64,000 nucleotides of DNA from Heracleum sosnowskyi (Eukaryota; Streptophyta; Magnoliopsida; Apiales; Apiaceae): contig CM061244.1 in the NCBI GenBank assembly GCA_030848705.1, forward strand, positions 45,053,190 to 45,117,189, read 5' to 3'. Below are positions 11,251 to 20,763 of this stretch, in pieces; within the stretch, counting starts at the first letter, position 1, and every line of letters starts with the position of its first letter. Made by a program: the position numbers and the translations under genes. Below the pieces are notes generated by a model. The model was not told where the DNA came from, did not search any database, and saw only the letters and a program-made list of their open reading frames with translations.

Positions 11251-12417
11251 AAGTAATTAGAAAGAGAAATAATATGTTTAATTCGCTTCCTCTCGAGTTA
11301 AATAATTATAAAGTGATATTAATTTCTTTAACATGCTTTCAAGTTAAGTTGGAAGTAAATCATATGATGATTGTCGAGTTACAAATTTATAATTCAGTCG
11401 TTGGATCTAACAAGTTTATTATAATTTTTGTAGTAAAGTGTTTTATTTGCAGTATCAAGGAATTTATAATATAGCATGAGGATCCTAAGGTTAACTTTAG
11501 GATATTTTTACTAAGGTCACATAAAATATATGTAAATGAACACAACTAATCATTTATTATTAAAAATTCACTTATCATATATTTCACTTGTATATAAATT
11601 AGGTATGTAAGTAATTAGGTAGTCAATATAATACACTAAGATAATCACTGCCTTAGGAAATTCTCCGAGACCTTAGGGTCCTTTTTCTCTTTATAATAAA
11701 TGATATCACTTATGTTCTCTACATCCCAGTTTTGGAAGGGTTAAAAATCAAATTAGTCACTAAAATATAAATCAAATATCATATCTTTGAGCAATGAGTA
11801 TCATTTAAATCACTTAAGTTTATATACTTAAGTGATTAGAAAGAGAAATAATATGTTTTATTTGCTTCCTCTCGAGTTAAATAATTATAAACTGATATTA
11901 ATTTCTTTAACATGCTTTCAAGTTAAGTTGGAAGTAAATCATATAATGATCGTCAAGTTACAAATTTACAATTCAGTCGTCGGATCTAACAAGTTTATTA
12001 TAATTTTTGCAGTAAAGTGTTTTATTTGCAGTATCAAGGAATTTATAATAGAGTATGAGGATCCTAAGGTTAACTTTAGGATATTTTTACTAAGTTCACA
12101 TAAAATACATGTAAATGAACACAACTAATCATTTATTATTAAAAATTCACTTACCATATATTTCACTTGTATATAAATTAGTATATAAATTAGGTATGTA
12201 AGTAATTAGGTAGTCAATATAATACACTAAGATAATCCTACCTTAGGAAATTCTCCGAGACCTTAGGGTCCTTTTTTTCTTTATAATAAATGATATCACT
12301 TATGTTCTCTACATCCCAGTTTTGGTTGGGTTAAAAATCAAATTAGTCACTAAAATATAAATCAAATATCATATCTTTCAGCAATGAGTATCATTTAAAT
12401 CACTTAAGTTTATATAC
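11251..12417 (+). repeat. 579 bp tandem duplication
   Basis: The copies begin AAGTAATTAG at 11251 and AAGTGATTAG at 11830 and run in parallel to about 11829 and 12417. Both contain the same landmarks in order: CTTCCTCTCGAGTTAAATAA, the GTTGGATCTAACAAG / GTCGGATCTAACAAG pair, GGATCCTAAGGTTAACTTTAGG, ACATCCCAGTTTTGG and CACTTAAGTTTATATA. The copies differ at scattered bases and one 11-base insertion. The ORFs in each (75 and 98 codons) are shadows of AT-rich DNA. The origin is unknown. Confidence 0.85.
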
Positions 12418-12425
12418 CATTATTG

Positions 12426-13822
12426 TGAGATATGAGATCTTAGGGCCGTAAACGAACCGAGCCGAGTCGAGCTTTGACCTAAACAAGCCGATCTTAATTT
12501 TTTTTCTTAAAGAACCGAGATGAGCTTTCTTATCGCACAAAAAGTGTGTTCGAGCTCGAGCTCGTTAACGAATCGAGCCGCATTCGAGTTTTTATCGAAC
12601 AAAAACGAGTCGAGCCGAGCTCGAGCTCTTAACGAACAGCTCCTGAACAATAAAATGAAAAAATGAAAAAAAAAGTTCAAACTCACTTGAGCCAACTAAT
12701 GAAAAAAACATTCGAGTTTTAACGAGCTGAGTTCGAGCCGAACAATTTCGAGCCGATCTCGAGCCGAGCTCGAGCCACACATGCTAATAGCTCGGCTCGA
12801 GCTCGTTAAGCTTAACGAACATAATTTTGTACTCGAGCTCGAGTTCTTAACGAACCGAGCCTTTATCGAGCCGAGCTCGAGCTTGTTCACGAACAGCTTT
12901 GTTCGTTAACATCTCTATGAGATCTAATCCTAACTATTCATTTATATATCTTATATTCATCTCCCACCATTAAATAATTTTTTTAATATTCCATCACCCC
13001 CACCCATCCACCACCTCCGGCTCCGGCAACTACCTCCGAGCATCACTTCCGATGACCACCTAAAAATCACCACCGTCGATAAAAATAATCACCATCGTCA
13101 ATAGAAAATCACTAAACCGCAACCACTTCTGTCCACTTTCTGACTACCATCATCGGCCTCCACCTCTAGCCATCACCTAAAAATCACCATTATAATACAA
13201 AAATCACCACCAGATTTATGTAAAGATCATCATAATTGAGTTGAAATTGCCACAATCATCACTGCCTCCGCACATATCTGGTCACAACCTCCAATCACCA
13301 CCTCCAAATTACTAATATCGTACCAAAATTCTCAAATTTGAACATAAATTCAACACAATCATACAAAAATCACAAAAATCGCCATTGTTTATCATCGCCA
13401 CCACCACATCCTCCGCCATACTACCACCACCGTTATTATTTACATACCACCACTATCTATTGAATCACAAGTCAAAATAATCAAAAAATCAACACAAATT
13501 CGTAAAAGTTCAAAAAAATCACCAGAAATTCAATAAAATCACCAATGACGGGATTTTTAAATTCACGTGCACAACCTGGACAGATTGTAGTTCTAATGCA
13601 TATCTTCTGAGACAAAAATGGAAGATCGAAACTCGACGAGTGTGTGTGGGGAGGGAGAGAGAGAGAGGGAGAATTGGTGATCGGAGGTCAATGATGGGTG
13701 GTTGAACGTTGTGTTCGGAGATTGAAGGATAAAAGAGGTGAAGATGTAAATGAATTTAATGAATGGTTTGAATTAAAAGTACTTTAAAAAAATACGCGAT
13801 TACGATTAGATCTCACATCTCA
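12426..13822. mobile_element. Non-autonomous DNA element with about 22 bp inverted termini, host of the hAT MITE
   Basis: If the hAT MITE and one TSD copy are removed, the left end reads TGAGATATGAGATCTAATCC; the right end at 13822, inverted, reads TGAGATGTGAGATCTAATCG. These match at 18 of 20 positions. The interior is CAC/ACC-rich on the plus strand (about 12965-13470) with a GAGAGAGAGG tract near 13655. I could not see a convincing target-site duplication, so the superfamily (Mutator-like is possible) is open. No transposase is encoded. Confidence 0.5.
12441..12917. mobile_element. hAT-type MITE, 477 bp, with 8 bp TSD
   Basis: The ends are TAGGGCCGTAAACGAACCG at 12441 and the inverted CGTTAACATCTCTA at 12917, flanked on both sides by TGAGATCT (12433-12440 and 12918-12925). 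An 8 bp target-site duplication is the hallmark of the hAT superfamily, and the interior is packed with GAGCCGAGCTCGAGC-like motifs in both orientations, as in known GAGCC-rich plant hAT MITEs. No transposase is encoded, so it must have moved using a partner element. Confidence 0.85.
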
Positions 13823-14254
13823 TTTTAATTGGGGTTCTCACATTAGCACTTGCCTATATAAATATCATTTTAACAAGTTTTAAATTAAAAAAATGAATAT
13901 AATATATTTTAATTATTAAATCTAATATTTTTTTATAAAATTTTATTCTTAGATGGTATCATGAAAAAAAACTGAGGTTTACATTATTAAATCATTAATG
14001 TCAAAAAAATTCATACATGTTTGTTTTTATACATTTCTTTTGCATGGTAGCACAACCAAATCACAATGAAATGAAAATTTGTGAAAGGAAAACGATGTAA
14101 ATTCTAGTATATCACATAATATGTTCACATCTATTATATATCTTATACTGCAACAAGGAATTTGTGAAATATTTTATTCAACAACTTGAAATTACATAAC
14201 TGCCCCTCCAAAGTCAAATGTTATAAAAATGTAAGAAAATTTTCATCTTGATGG

Positions 14255-14331
14255 GAATCGGAACCTATGACACTTCAATACTAATTACTAAGAATTTCAA
14301 GTCACCAATTTAACCATTGAGCTACTTGGGT
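14255..14331 (-). repeat. tRNA-derived SINE-like remnant
   Basis: On the minus strand, TAGCTCAATGG (A-box-like, 14314-14324) is followed about 50 bases on by GGTTCCGATTC (B-box-like, 14255-14265). This is the internal Pol III promoter spacing of tRNA-derived SINEs. No cloverleaf can be drawn, so it is not a tRNA gene. The remaining sequence 13823-14486 is AT-rich with no gene. Confidence 0.4.
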
Positions 14332-14486
14332 TTTTTTGTTGTGGTATAAAACCCATTAGTATGGTAATGTCTTTCACAAATATTATTTTACACTTTAGTT
14401 TTTATTCAAGATTCTTTCATGATAATTTCATTTGTCTGATTATTAATAAAAGTGGTTATTGGTATAAAGTATATCCAATAGACACG

Positions 14487-14491
14487 TATCT
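14487..14491. repeat. Left TSD of copia element E1 (TATCT)
   Basis: TATCT precedes the LTR and recurs at 26431-26435 directly after the 3' LTR: a perfect 5 bp duplication, as expected for Ty1/copia integrase. Confidence 0.95.
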
Positions 14492-15033
14492 TGTTAGATA
14501 TAATTGTTGACGTTTGTTCATCAGTGTTTAAGTAACAGGTACATATCAAAGTTTATCTAGAAGCTAGTCAGAGTTTGTTAAAGTCTGACTAGATGAAGAG
14601 TTTACTGAAGCCAGTCAGAGTTTGATAAATACTGACGTGGTAATAGTTGACTTAGCTGTCGGTGCAAAGATAAAGATTCTAGAAGCAATATATTCTGAAG
14701 ATGGAAAGAAGCAGAATATATTGATACAGCTAAGGAAACGGAATAGAAGATTGAAGCAATCCTTAATTGATAAGTTTTGTATAGCTAATTTATAGGAGTA
14801 TCAATTAGATAAGGATTGTATGTAGCTGTGTACTATATAAACACAGATAGGTTATCCCTAGAAGGGACGCGAACATAGAATTATTATTCTTGTAACCTAG
14901 CAGCTCTTTGTGATTCATTAACATCACTAAGAGAGAATTATTTAATATAATTCAATTTGTTGATTTACAAACCTGTATTCTTAATTGTTATTCTCATACA
15001 TACTTGATTATATATTGTGTATTCGGCCTAACA
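14492..15033 (+). repeat. 5' LTR of E1
   Basis: Starts TGTTAGATATAATTG and ends GTATTCGGCCTAACA; 542 bp, paired with 25889-26430. It includes a TATA box at 14834-14842 and two reversed copies of the E1 motif (TCAGAGTTT at 14568 and 14615). Confidence 0.95.
14834..14842 (+). promoter_or_regulatory. LTR TATA box of E1
   Basis: TATATAAAC in the middle of the LTR fits the Pol II promoter that starts genomic RNA about 30 bases downstream; the same box recurs in the 3' LTR. Confidence 0.6.
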
Positions 15034-15035
15034 AT

Positions 15036-15047
15036 TGGTATCAGAGC
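15036..15047 (+). other. Primer-binding site of E1
   Basis: TGGTATCAGAGC, two bases after the LTR, is complementary to the 3' end of initiator tRNA-Met, the usual primer for plant copia elements. Confidence 0.95.
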
Positions 15048-15096
15048 CAAGGCTGTTTAATATATACAGTTTTACGATTCAAACACAGTATTAATC

Positions 15097-16602
15097 ATGT
15101 CTGAAGAAAATCAAACTGCTCCTAAGGCTGAACAGGTTAAGCCCAATTCTGTGAGTCGATATGAAACAATCAGGGTTCCAATTCTCAGGCCAGTAGAGTA
15201 TTCGATTTGGAAGGTGAAGATGACCATGTTTCTGGAGGCTACAGATCCAGAATATCTTGACAGAATCAATGATGGTCCTCATATGCCGACTAAATTGTCC
15301 CCTGTTGTTGATGGTCAAGAACAAAAGACTGTTCCAAAGGAAAAGAAAGATATGACTCCTGAGGACATCTCATCAATTGCAAAAGATGCAAAGGTTAGAC
15401 ATCTTCTCCACAGTGCGTTAGATAATGTTATGTCTAACAGAGTAATTGGCTGCAAAACTGCCAAAGAGATATGGGATGCTTTAGAAGTCAGATGCCAGGG
15501 AACAGGTGCTATTAAGAAGAACAGAAAGACAATACTCACACAGGAGTATGAGCACTTTGATTCAAGACCTAATGAAACCTTGACTGAGACTTATGACAGA
15601 TTTTGCAAACTATTGAATGATCTGTCTCTGGTTAATAAAGAATATGAGCTTGAAGAGTCTAATCTCAAGTTTCTGTTATCTCTACCTGAAAAGTGGGATT
15701 TAAAGACAACCACAATAAGAGATAATTATGAGCTTGCTGATACAGATCTTGATGAAATCTATGGGTTATTGAAAACTCATGAACTGGAGATAGAACAAAG
15801 GAATAGAAGATTGAGTAAAAAGACAAAATCTGTTGCTCTCAAAGTCGAGGAGAAGCCCATTAAGAAGGAATCATCAAGGAAGAAAGCCAAGGGAAAGGCT
15901 TTAGTTATTAAATCTGAAAGTGAGTCATCAAACTCTGATGATGACTCAAACTCTGATGAAGCTTCTGACTCTGATGATGATGAAGAACAGATGATGCAAA
16001 TGGCTGCATTGATGGTGAAGACCTTCAAGAAGATGGGATTCAAGAACTTCAAGAAGGGAAAGAGATTCTCAAGGAAAGATTCAAACTCTGAAAGGAGAAG
16101 TTTCAGAAAGTCTGATGGAAGGGAGACCAAATCTGGTAAGAAGGATAAATCTGAAATCCAGTGCTACAGGTGTAAGGAGATGGGTCACTATGCCCCAGAG
16201 TGCAAGAAAGGCAAATCTGAGAAAGCACTCATCTCTAAAGGCAAAGACTGGGCAGATACTTCAGACTCTGATGATGGAGAAAATTATGCTCTTATGGCAA
16301 CTGTCAGAGATGAGACTGAATCATCTGAAAATAAGGTACCCCTAACTACTTATGCTTATGATACTGATAATATATCTGAATTAAGAGTATATCTGAAAAG
16401 CGTACATGTTAGCTATAGGGATCAGACTTTAGAGAATGAGAGAATTAAAGCTGAGAATCTTAGTCTTAAAAATAGAAACAAGTTTCTTGAAGGAGAACTT
16501 GAAAAGATGAAGCAGATTCAAAAAGAAAGAGATGATGCTGTTTATGTAGAACAGGAGTTGCTGAAAAGATATAAGCAATTAGAATCTGATCTAGAAAAAT
16601 AA
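15097..16602 (+). CDS. E1 gag, N-terminal part (capsid and first zinc knuckle)
   Basis: 501 residues from the ATG 49 bases after the PBS. Residues about 30-245 form the UBN2/DUF4219-type copia capsid region (YSIWKVKMTMFLEATDPEY; TAKEIWDALEVRCQGT). Next come a K-rich linker, an acidic serine/aspartate stretch (about 275-300, SNSDDDSNSDEASDSDD) and a CCHC knuckle at about 356-369 (CYRCKEMGHYAPEC). The C-terminus is coiled-coil-like. It stops at TAA 16600-16602 right after an A-run; gag-like sequence continues in the -1 frame, so this is either a 1-base deletion or a frameshift site. Gag packages the RNA into virus-like particles in the cytoplasm. Confidence 0.9.
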   Translation: MSEENQTAPKAEQVKPNSVSRYETIRVPILRPVEYSIWKVKMTMFLEATDPEYLDRINDGPHMPTKLSPVVDGQEQKTVPKEKKDMTPEDISSIAKDAKVRHLLHSALDNVMSNRVIGCKTAKEIWDALEVRCQGTGAIKKNRKTILTQEYEHFDSRPNETLTETYDRFCKLLNDLSLVNKEYELEESNLKFLLSLPEKWDLKTTTIRDNYELADTDLDEIYGLLKTHELEIEQRNRRLSKKTKSVALKVEEKPIKKESSRKKAKGKALVIKSESESSNSDDDSNSDEASDSDDDEEQMMQMAALMVKTFKKMGFKNFKKGKRFSRKDSNSERRSFRKSDGRETKSGKKDKSEIQCYRCKEMGHYAPECKKGKSEKALISKGKDWADTSDSDDGENYALMATVRDETESSENKVPLTTYAYDTDNISELRVYLKSVHVSYRDQTLENERIKAENLSLKNRNKFLEGELEKMKQIQKERDDAVYVEQELLKRYKQLESDLEK

Positions 16603-16640
16603 TCAAGACTTGGACAGATTCTGGAAGAGACACTCATCAA

Positions 16641-17411
16641 GTGTTTCAGACTGATTCTGTAGGTTTAGGTTATTGTGAAAATGATGAACTTAGGTTTAAA
16701 GAAAAGGTTAAGGTAAAACCACAACTTAAACCTGTGAAATTTGTTCCAGAAGCCAATAAGTTAAAATCTGTTGTAATAAGGGAAGCTGATATGGAATCAG
16801 ATGAAGCCTGTGAAAAACAGGAAAATATTATAACAGAAAATCTTATGGAAGTAGAAGCTGTTAGAAAACCAGTAAAAACTTGTGAAAAACAGGTTAATGT
16901 TGGCTTGATGACAGGAAAACAGTTCAATCATAAGTTGAAAGAGGTAAAACCTGCCATGAAACCAAAAGGGTCCAAGAAGAATAGGAATGGAAAGATAGGC
17001 ATAAATAATAGAAATAATCATTTGCCTACTGGTGCTGCTACAAGGAAAACATGTTATAATTGTGGTAGTTCTAATCATCTTGCTAATTACTGCACAAAGA
17101 ATAAAAATATCAATTCTTTATCTTCTACATCAGGAGTAAAGAATGATTATGTTAGGGTTAGACCACAGACTTTATGCACACACTGTGGGAGCACTTGGCA
17201 TTCCATTTATACTTGCAAGAGTTATCATGCTATTTATCACAACTATTATGAGCTAAAACCCAATCTGAAGTGGGTTAGAGCAAACTCTGCAAGTGTAAAG
17301 TCTGACAATGTTAGTTTAAACTCTGTTGATAGTAATTCCGCTGCAAAAACTAACACTGTTAAGAAAGACAAAGGATCCAAGCAAGTCTGGGTCCTTAAAA
17401 CTAACACTTAG
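16641..17411 (+). CDS. E1 gag, C-terminal part with two more zinc knuckles
   Basis: 256 codons in the -1 frame relative to the first gag ORF. It has no ATG at its start; the frame is already open before 16602, so it is a gag continuation, not an independent gene. It carries two CX2CX4HX4C knuckles: CYNCGSSNHLANYC (about residue 138) and CTHCGSTWHSIYTC (about 179). It ends QVWVLKTNT then TAG at 17409-17411. Pol follows in a different frame with no overlap (see findings). The corresponding E2 segment is at 52605-53945. Confidence 0.8.
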   Translation: MFQTDSVGLGYCENDELRFKEKVKVKPQLKPVKFVPEANKLKSVVIREADMESDEACEKQENIITENLMEVEAVRKPVKTCEKQVNVGLMTGKQFNHKLKEVKPAMKPKGSKKNRNGKIGINNRNNHLPTGAATRKTCYNCGSSNHLANYCTKNKNINSLSSTSGVKNDYVRVRPQTLCTHCGSTWHSIYTCKSYHAIYHNYYELKPNLKWVRANSASVKSDNVSLNSVDSNSAAKTNTVKKDKGSKQVWVLKTNT

Positions 17412-17424
17412 TGTTTGTTTGTGA

Positions 17425-20400
17425 TTGCAGGGCATAAAAAAGAGCACCCTTATCTTGGACAGTGGATGCTCAGGACACATGACTGGAAATAAAGCCCTAC
17501 TATCAGACTTTAAGGAGAAGGCTGGCCCAAAGGTTTCCTATGGAGATGGCAACATAGGACACACTCTGGGATATAGCAATATCAATCTTGGAAGTGTCAT
17601 CATTACAGATGTAGCTCTAGTCTCAGGACTCAAGCATAATCTGCTATCTGTGAGTCAAATCTGTGACAGAGGAAACCATGTAGATTTTCATACTGAATAC
17701 TGTGAAGTTATCAGTAAATCTACTGGAAAAGTTGTTCTAGTTGGACACAGGCGCAACAACATTTATGAAGCAAGTTTGGTAACAAACTCTGATGGAAAAA
17801 CAGTGTGTCTGACTGCTAAAATGTCAAATGAAGAGAGTTGGAATTGGCATAAGAAGCTCTCTCATCTTAATTTGAACAACATAAATGAACTTATAAGAAA
17901 GGATCTTGTAAGGGGACTTCCAAAATCAATACTCAGTCTAGATGGCTTATGTGATTCTTGTCAAAAAGCCAAGCAAAGGAAGTCATCTTTCAAGAGCAAA
18001 TCTGAATCTTCAGTAGTGGAACCTTATCATCTTCTACATGTTGATCTCTTTGGACCAGTGAATGTGATGTCCATGGGCAGAAAGAAATATGCTCTAGTAA
18101 TTGTTGATGAATATACTAGATATACATGGGTGTATTTCTTGTCAAAGAAGGATGAAACTGCTCAAACTCTGATGGATCATGTAAATCTACTGGACAAAGG
18201 ATCACAGCACAAAGTCAAAATAATAAGGAGTGATAATGGAACTGAATTCAGAAACTCAATCATGGAAGCTTTCTGCAAGGAAAGAGGAGTGAAACAAGAG
18301 TTTTCTGCACCTGGAACTCCACAGCAAAATGGTGTAGTTGAAAGGAAGAACAGAACTTTAATTGAAGCAGCCAGAACTATGCTTGATGAAGCAAAATTAC
18401 CAACATACTTCTGGGCAGAAGCTGTTCAAACTGCTTGTTTTACTCAAAATGCAACATTGATCAACAAGCATGGGAAAACACCATATGAGATGGTGAAAAA
18501 TAAGAAGCCAAATTTGAAATATTTTCATATATTTGGATGCAAATGCTTTGTGTTGAAGACTCATCCTGAACAGTTGACCAAGTTCGAGTTAAAAGCTGAT
18601 GAAGGAATCTTTGTTGGCTATCCATTGTCAACAAAAGCATTCAGAGTCTACAATCTGAGAACTAAAGTGATCATGGAATCCATACATGTGTCATTTGATG
18701 ATAAGAAAATAACTGGACTCGATGACTTAGATGGATATGATCAACTGCGTTTTGAAAATGAAGGTTTATTCTCTGATGATGTAAACTCTGATGAAGCAGT
18801 ACCGACAAACTCTGATGAAGCGGTTCTGACAAACTCTGACGAAGCATACTCTGAACCTCTACTGGTAAATACTGGAGAAACTGAAAATTCTCGAGTTGAA
18901 CAAAATAGTGAACCAGTTGAGGGGGAGCGTGAAGAAGCTCAACAAGACACAGCAAGTGAGTCAGTTGAGGAAACTGATTCAAACTCTGACAGTTCAAACT
19001 CTGAACCATCCAATTCAGGGGGAGCATCAGATAATGCAGAAAATCAACATATGAATCAGGAGAGCATGGATCAAGGGGGAGGATCCAATAATGATGCAAG
19101 AAACCACTTACCAACAGCAAGAAAGTGGACACAGGCACACACACCTGATCTCATAATTGGAGATCCTGATGCTAGTGTGAGAACTAGAAGTGCAACAAAT
19201 AATGAGTGTCTGTATCATGCTTTCTTGTCTCAAACAGAACCAAAGAAAGTGGAGGAAGCTCTTCAAGATGCTAATTGGATTACAGCAATGCAAGAAGAGT
19301 TAAATGAATTTGAAAGAAATGAAGTCTGGACACTTGTACCTAGACCAAAGAATAGATCAATAGTAGGTACAAAGTGGGTTTTCAGAAACAAGACTGACAG
19401 TGAAGGTGTGATTACAAGAAACAAGGCTAGACTTGTGGCTAAAGGATATTCACAACAGGAAGGAATTGACTATGATGAAACCTTTGCTCCAGTTGCAAGA
19501 TTGGAGGCCATAAGAATCTTTCTGGCCTATGCTGCACACAAGAAGTTTAAAGTCTTTCAGATGGATGTAAAAAGTGCTTTTCTCAATGGGAAGCTTGAAG
19601 AAGAAGTATTTGTTGAACAACCACCAGGATTTGTAGATCCCAAGCATCCAGATTATGTCTACAGGCTTGACAAGGCATTATATGGACTAAAGCAAGCACC
19701 AAGAGCATGGTATGAAACTCTTGCTCAATTTCTTTTAGAAAGTGGGTTCACAAGAGGTACAATTGATAAAACCTTGTTTTATTTCAATTCTGGTGATGAT
19801 TTGCTGTTAGTTCAAATTTATGTAGATGATATTATTTTTCGATCTACTAATGACAAACTCTGTAAGAAGTTTGCAAAGCTTATGCAATCCAGGTACCAAA
19901 TGAGCATGATGGGAGAGCTTAGTTATTTTCTAGGCTTACAGGTCAAGCAAACAGATGATGGGATTTTTATCAATCAAGCAAAGTATACCAGAAATCTTCT
20001 AAAGAAATTTGGTATGCTTGATAGTTCATCTGCTCCAACTCCCATGGCTACTGCAACAAAGCTAGACAAAGACACAGGAGCCTCAGTAGATATGACAAAC
20101 TACAGAGGAATGATAGGGTCTTTACTGTATCTTACTGCAAGTAGACCTGATATCATGTTTGCAACATGTCTTTGTGCAAGATTTCAAGCAGATCCCAGAG
20201 AGCCTCATCTAACAGCTGTAAAAAGGATTTTCAAATATCTCAAAGGAACCATAACCTTGGGTTTGTGGTATCCTAGAGAATCAGAGTTTAAGCTAATTGG
20301 TTACTCTGATGCAGATTTTGCAGGCTGTAAGATAGACAGAAAAAGTACAAGTGGAAGCTGTCAATTCTTAGGTGACAGATTGGTTTCTTGGTACAGTAAG

Positions 20401-20763
20401 AAACAGAAATCAATTTCTACATCCACAGCAGAAGCAGAGTATATAGCAGCTGGTAGCTGTTGTGCACAGATTTTATGGATGAAGAATCAATTGCTGGATT
20501 ATGGTTTGAAGTACTCTAAAATACCTATTTTCTGTGATAACCAAAGTGCTATTGCTATGACAGGAAATCCAGTACAGCACTCCATGACCAAGCACATCAG
20601 CATAAGGTATCATTTTATCAGAGAACATGTGGAAGAAGGAAACATTGAGCTTCATTTTGTGTCTACAGATCAACAACTTGCAGATATCTTCACCAAACCT
20701 TTGAGTGAAGCTACTTTTACAAGATTGGTAAATGAACTTGGAATGATCTCTGGTTTTGACTAG
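17425..20763 (+). CDS. E1 pol: protease, integrase, reverse transcriptase, RNase H
   Basis: 1112 codons, uninterrupted. Protease motif LDSGCSGHMTG at about residue 11; HHCC zinc-binding region (WHKKLSHLNL, CDSCQKAK) at about 140-178; integrase catalytic residues in HVDLFGPV (about 206), RSDNGTEF (about 268) and VVERKNR (about 305). A variable acidic linker at about 450-560 is rich in NSDE. RT runs from KARLVAKGYSQQEG (about 670) through QMDVKSAFLNG (about 711) and YVDD (about 799-802). RNase H carries SDADFAGC (about 961), STAEAEY, CDNQSAI and ADIFTKPL. The first codon of the open frame is TTG, just after a TGA, so it needs joining to gag in some way. Catalytically it looks intact. Confidence 0.95.
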   Translation: MQGIKKSTLILDSGCSGHMTGNKALLSDFKEKAGPKVSYGDGNIGHTLGYSNINLGSVIITDVALVSGLKHNLLSVSQICDRGNHVDFHTEYCEVISKSTGKVVLVGHRRNNIYEASLVTNSDGKTVCLTAKMSNEESWNWHKKLSHLNLNNINELIRKDLVRGLPKSILSLDGLCDSCQKAKQRKSSFKSKSESSVVEPYHLLHVDLFGPVNVMSMGRKKYALVIVDEYTRYTWVYFLSKKDETAQTLMDHVNLLDKGSQHKVKIIRSDNGTEFRNSIMEAFCKERGVKQEFSAPGTPQQNGVVERKNRTLIEAARTMLDEAKLPTYFWAEAVQTACFTQNATLINKHGKTPYEMVKNKKPNLKYFHIFGCKCFVLKTHPEQLTKFELKADEGIFVGYPLSTKAFRVYNLRTKVIMESIHVSFDDKKITGLDDLDGYDQLRFENEGLFSDDVNSDEAVPTNSDEAVLTNSDEAYSEPLLVNTGETENSRVEQNSEPVEGEREEAQQDTASESVEETDSNSDSSNSEPSNSGGASDNAENQHMNQESMDQGGGSNNDARNHLPTARKWTQAHTPDLIIGDPDASVRTRSATNNECLYHAFLSQTEPKKVEEALQDANWITAMQEELNEFERNEVWTLVPRPKNRSIVGTKWVFRNKTDSEGVITRNKARLVAKGYSQQEGIDYDETFAPVARLEAIRIFLAYAAHKKFKVFQMDVKSAFLNGKLEEEVFVEQPPGFVDPKHPDYVYRLDKALYGLKQAPRAWYETLAQFLLESGFTRGTIDKTLFYFNSGDDLLLVQIYVDDIIFRSTNDKLCKKFAKLMQSRYQMSMMGELSYFLGLQVKQTDDGIFINQAKYTRNLLKKFGMLDSSSAPTPMATATKLDKDTGASVDMTNYRGMIGSLLYLTASRPDIMFATCLCARFQADPREPHLTAVKRIFKYLKGTITLGLWYPRESEFKLIGYSDADFAGCKIDRKSTSGSCQFLGDRLVSWYSKKQKSISTSTAEAEYIAAGSCCAQILWMKNQLLDYGLKYSKIPIFCDNQSAIAMTGNPVQHSMTKHISIRYHFIREHVEEGNIELHFVSTDQQLADIFTKPLSEATFTRLVNELGMISGFD

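Noticed and set aside
18671..19144. 157-codon reverse-strand ORF opposite the E1 pol linker
   Set aside because: Shadow of the acidic NSD/E-rich linker on the other strand; no independent signals.
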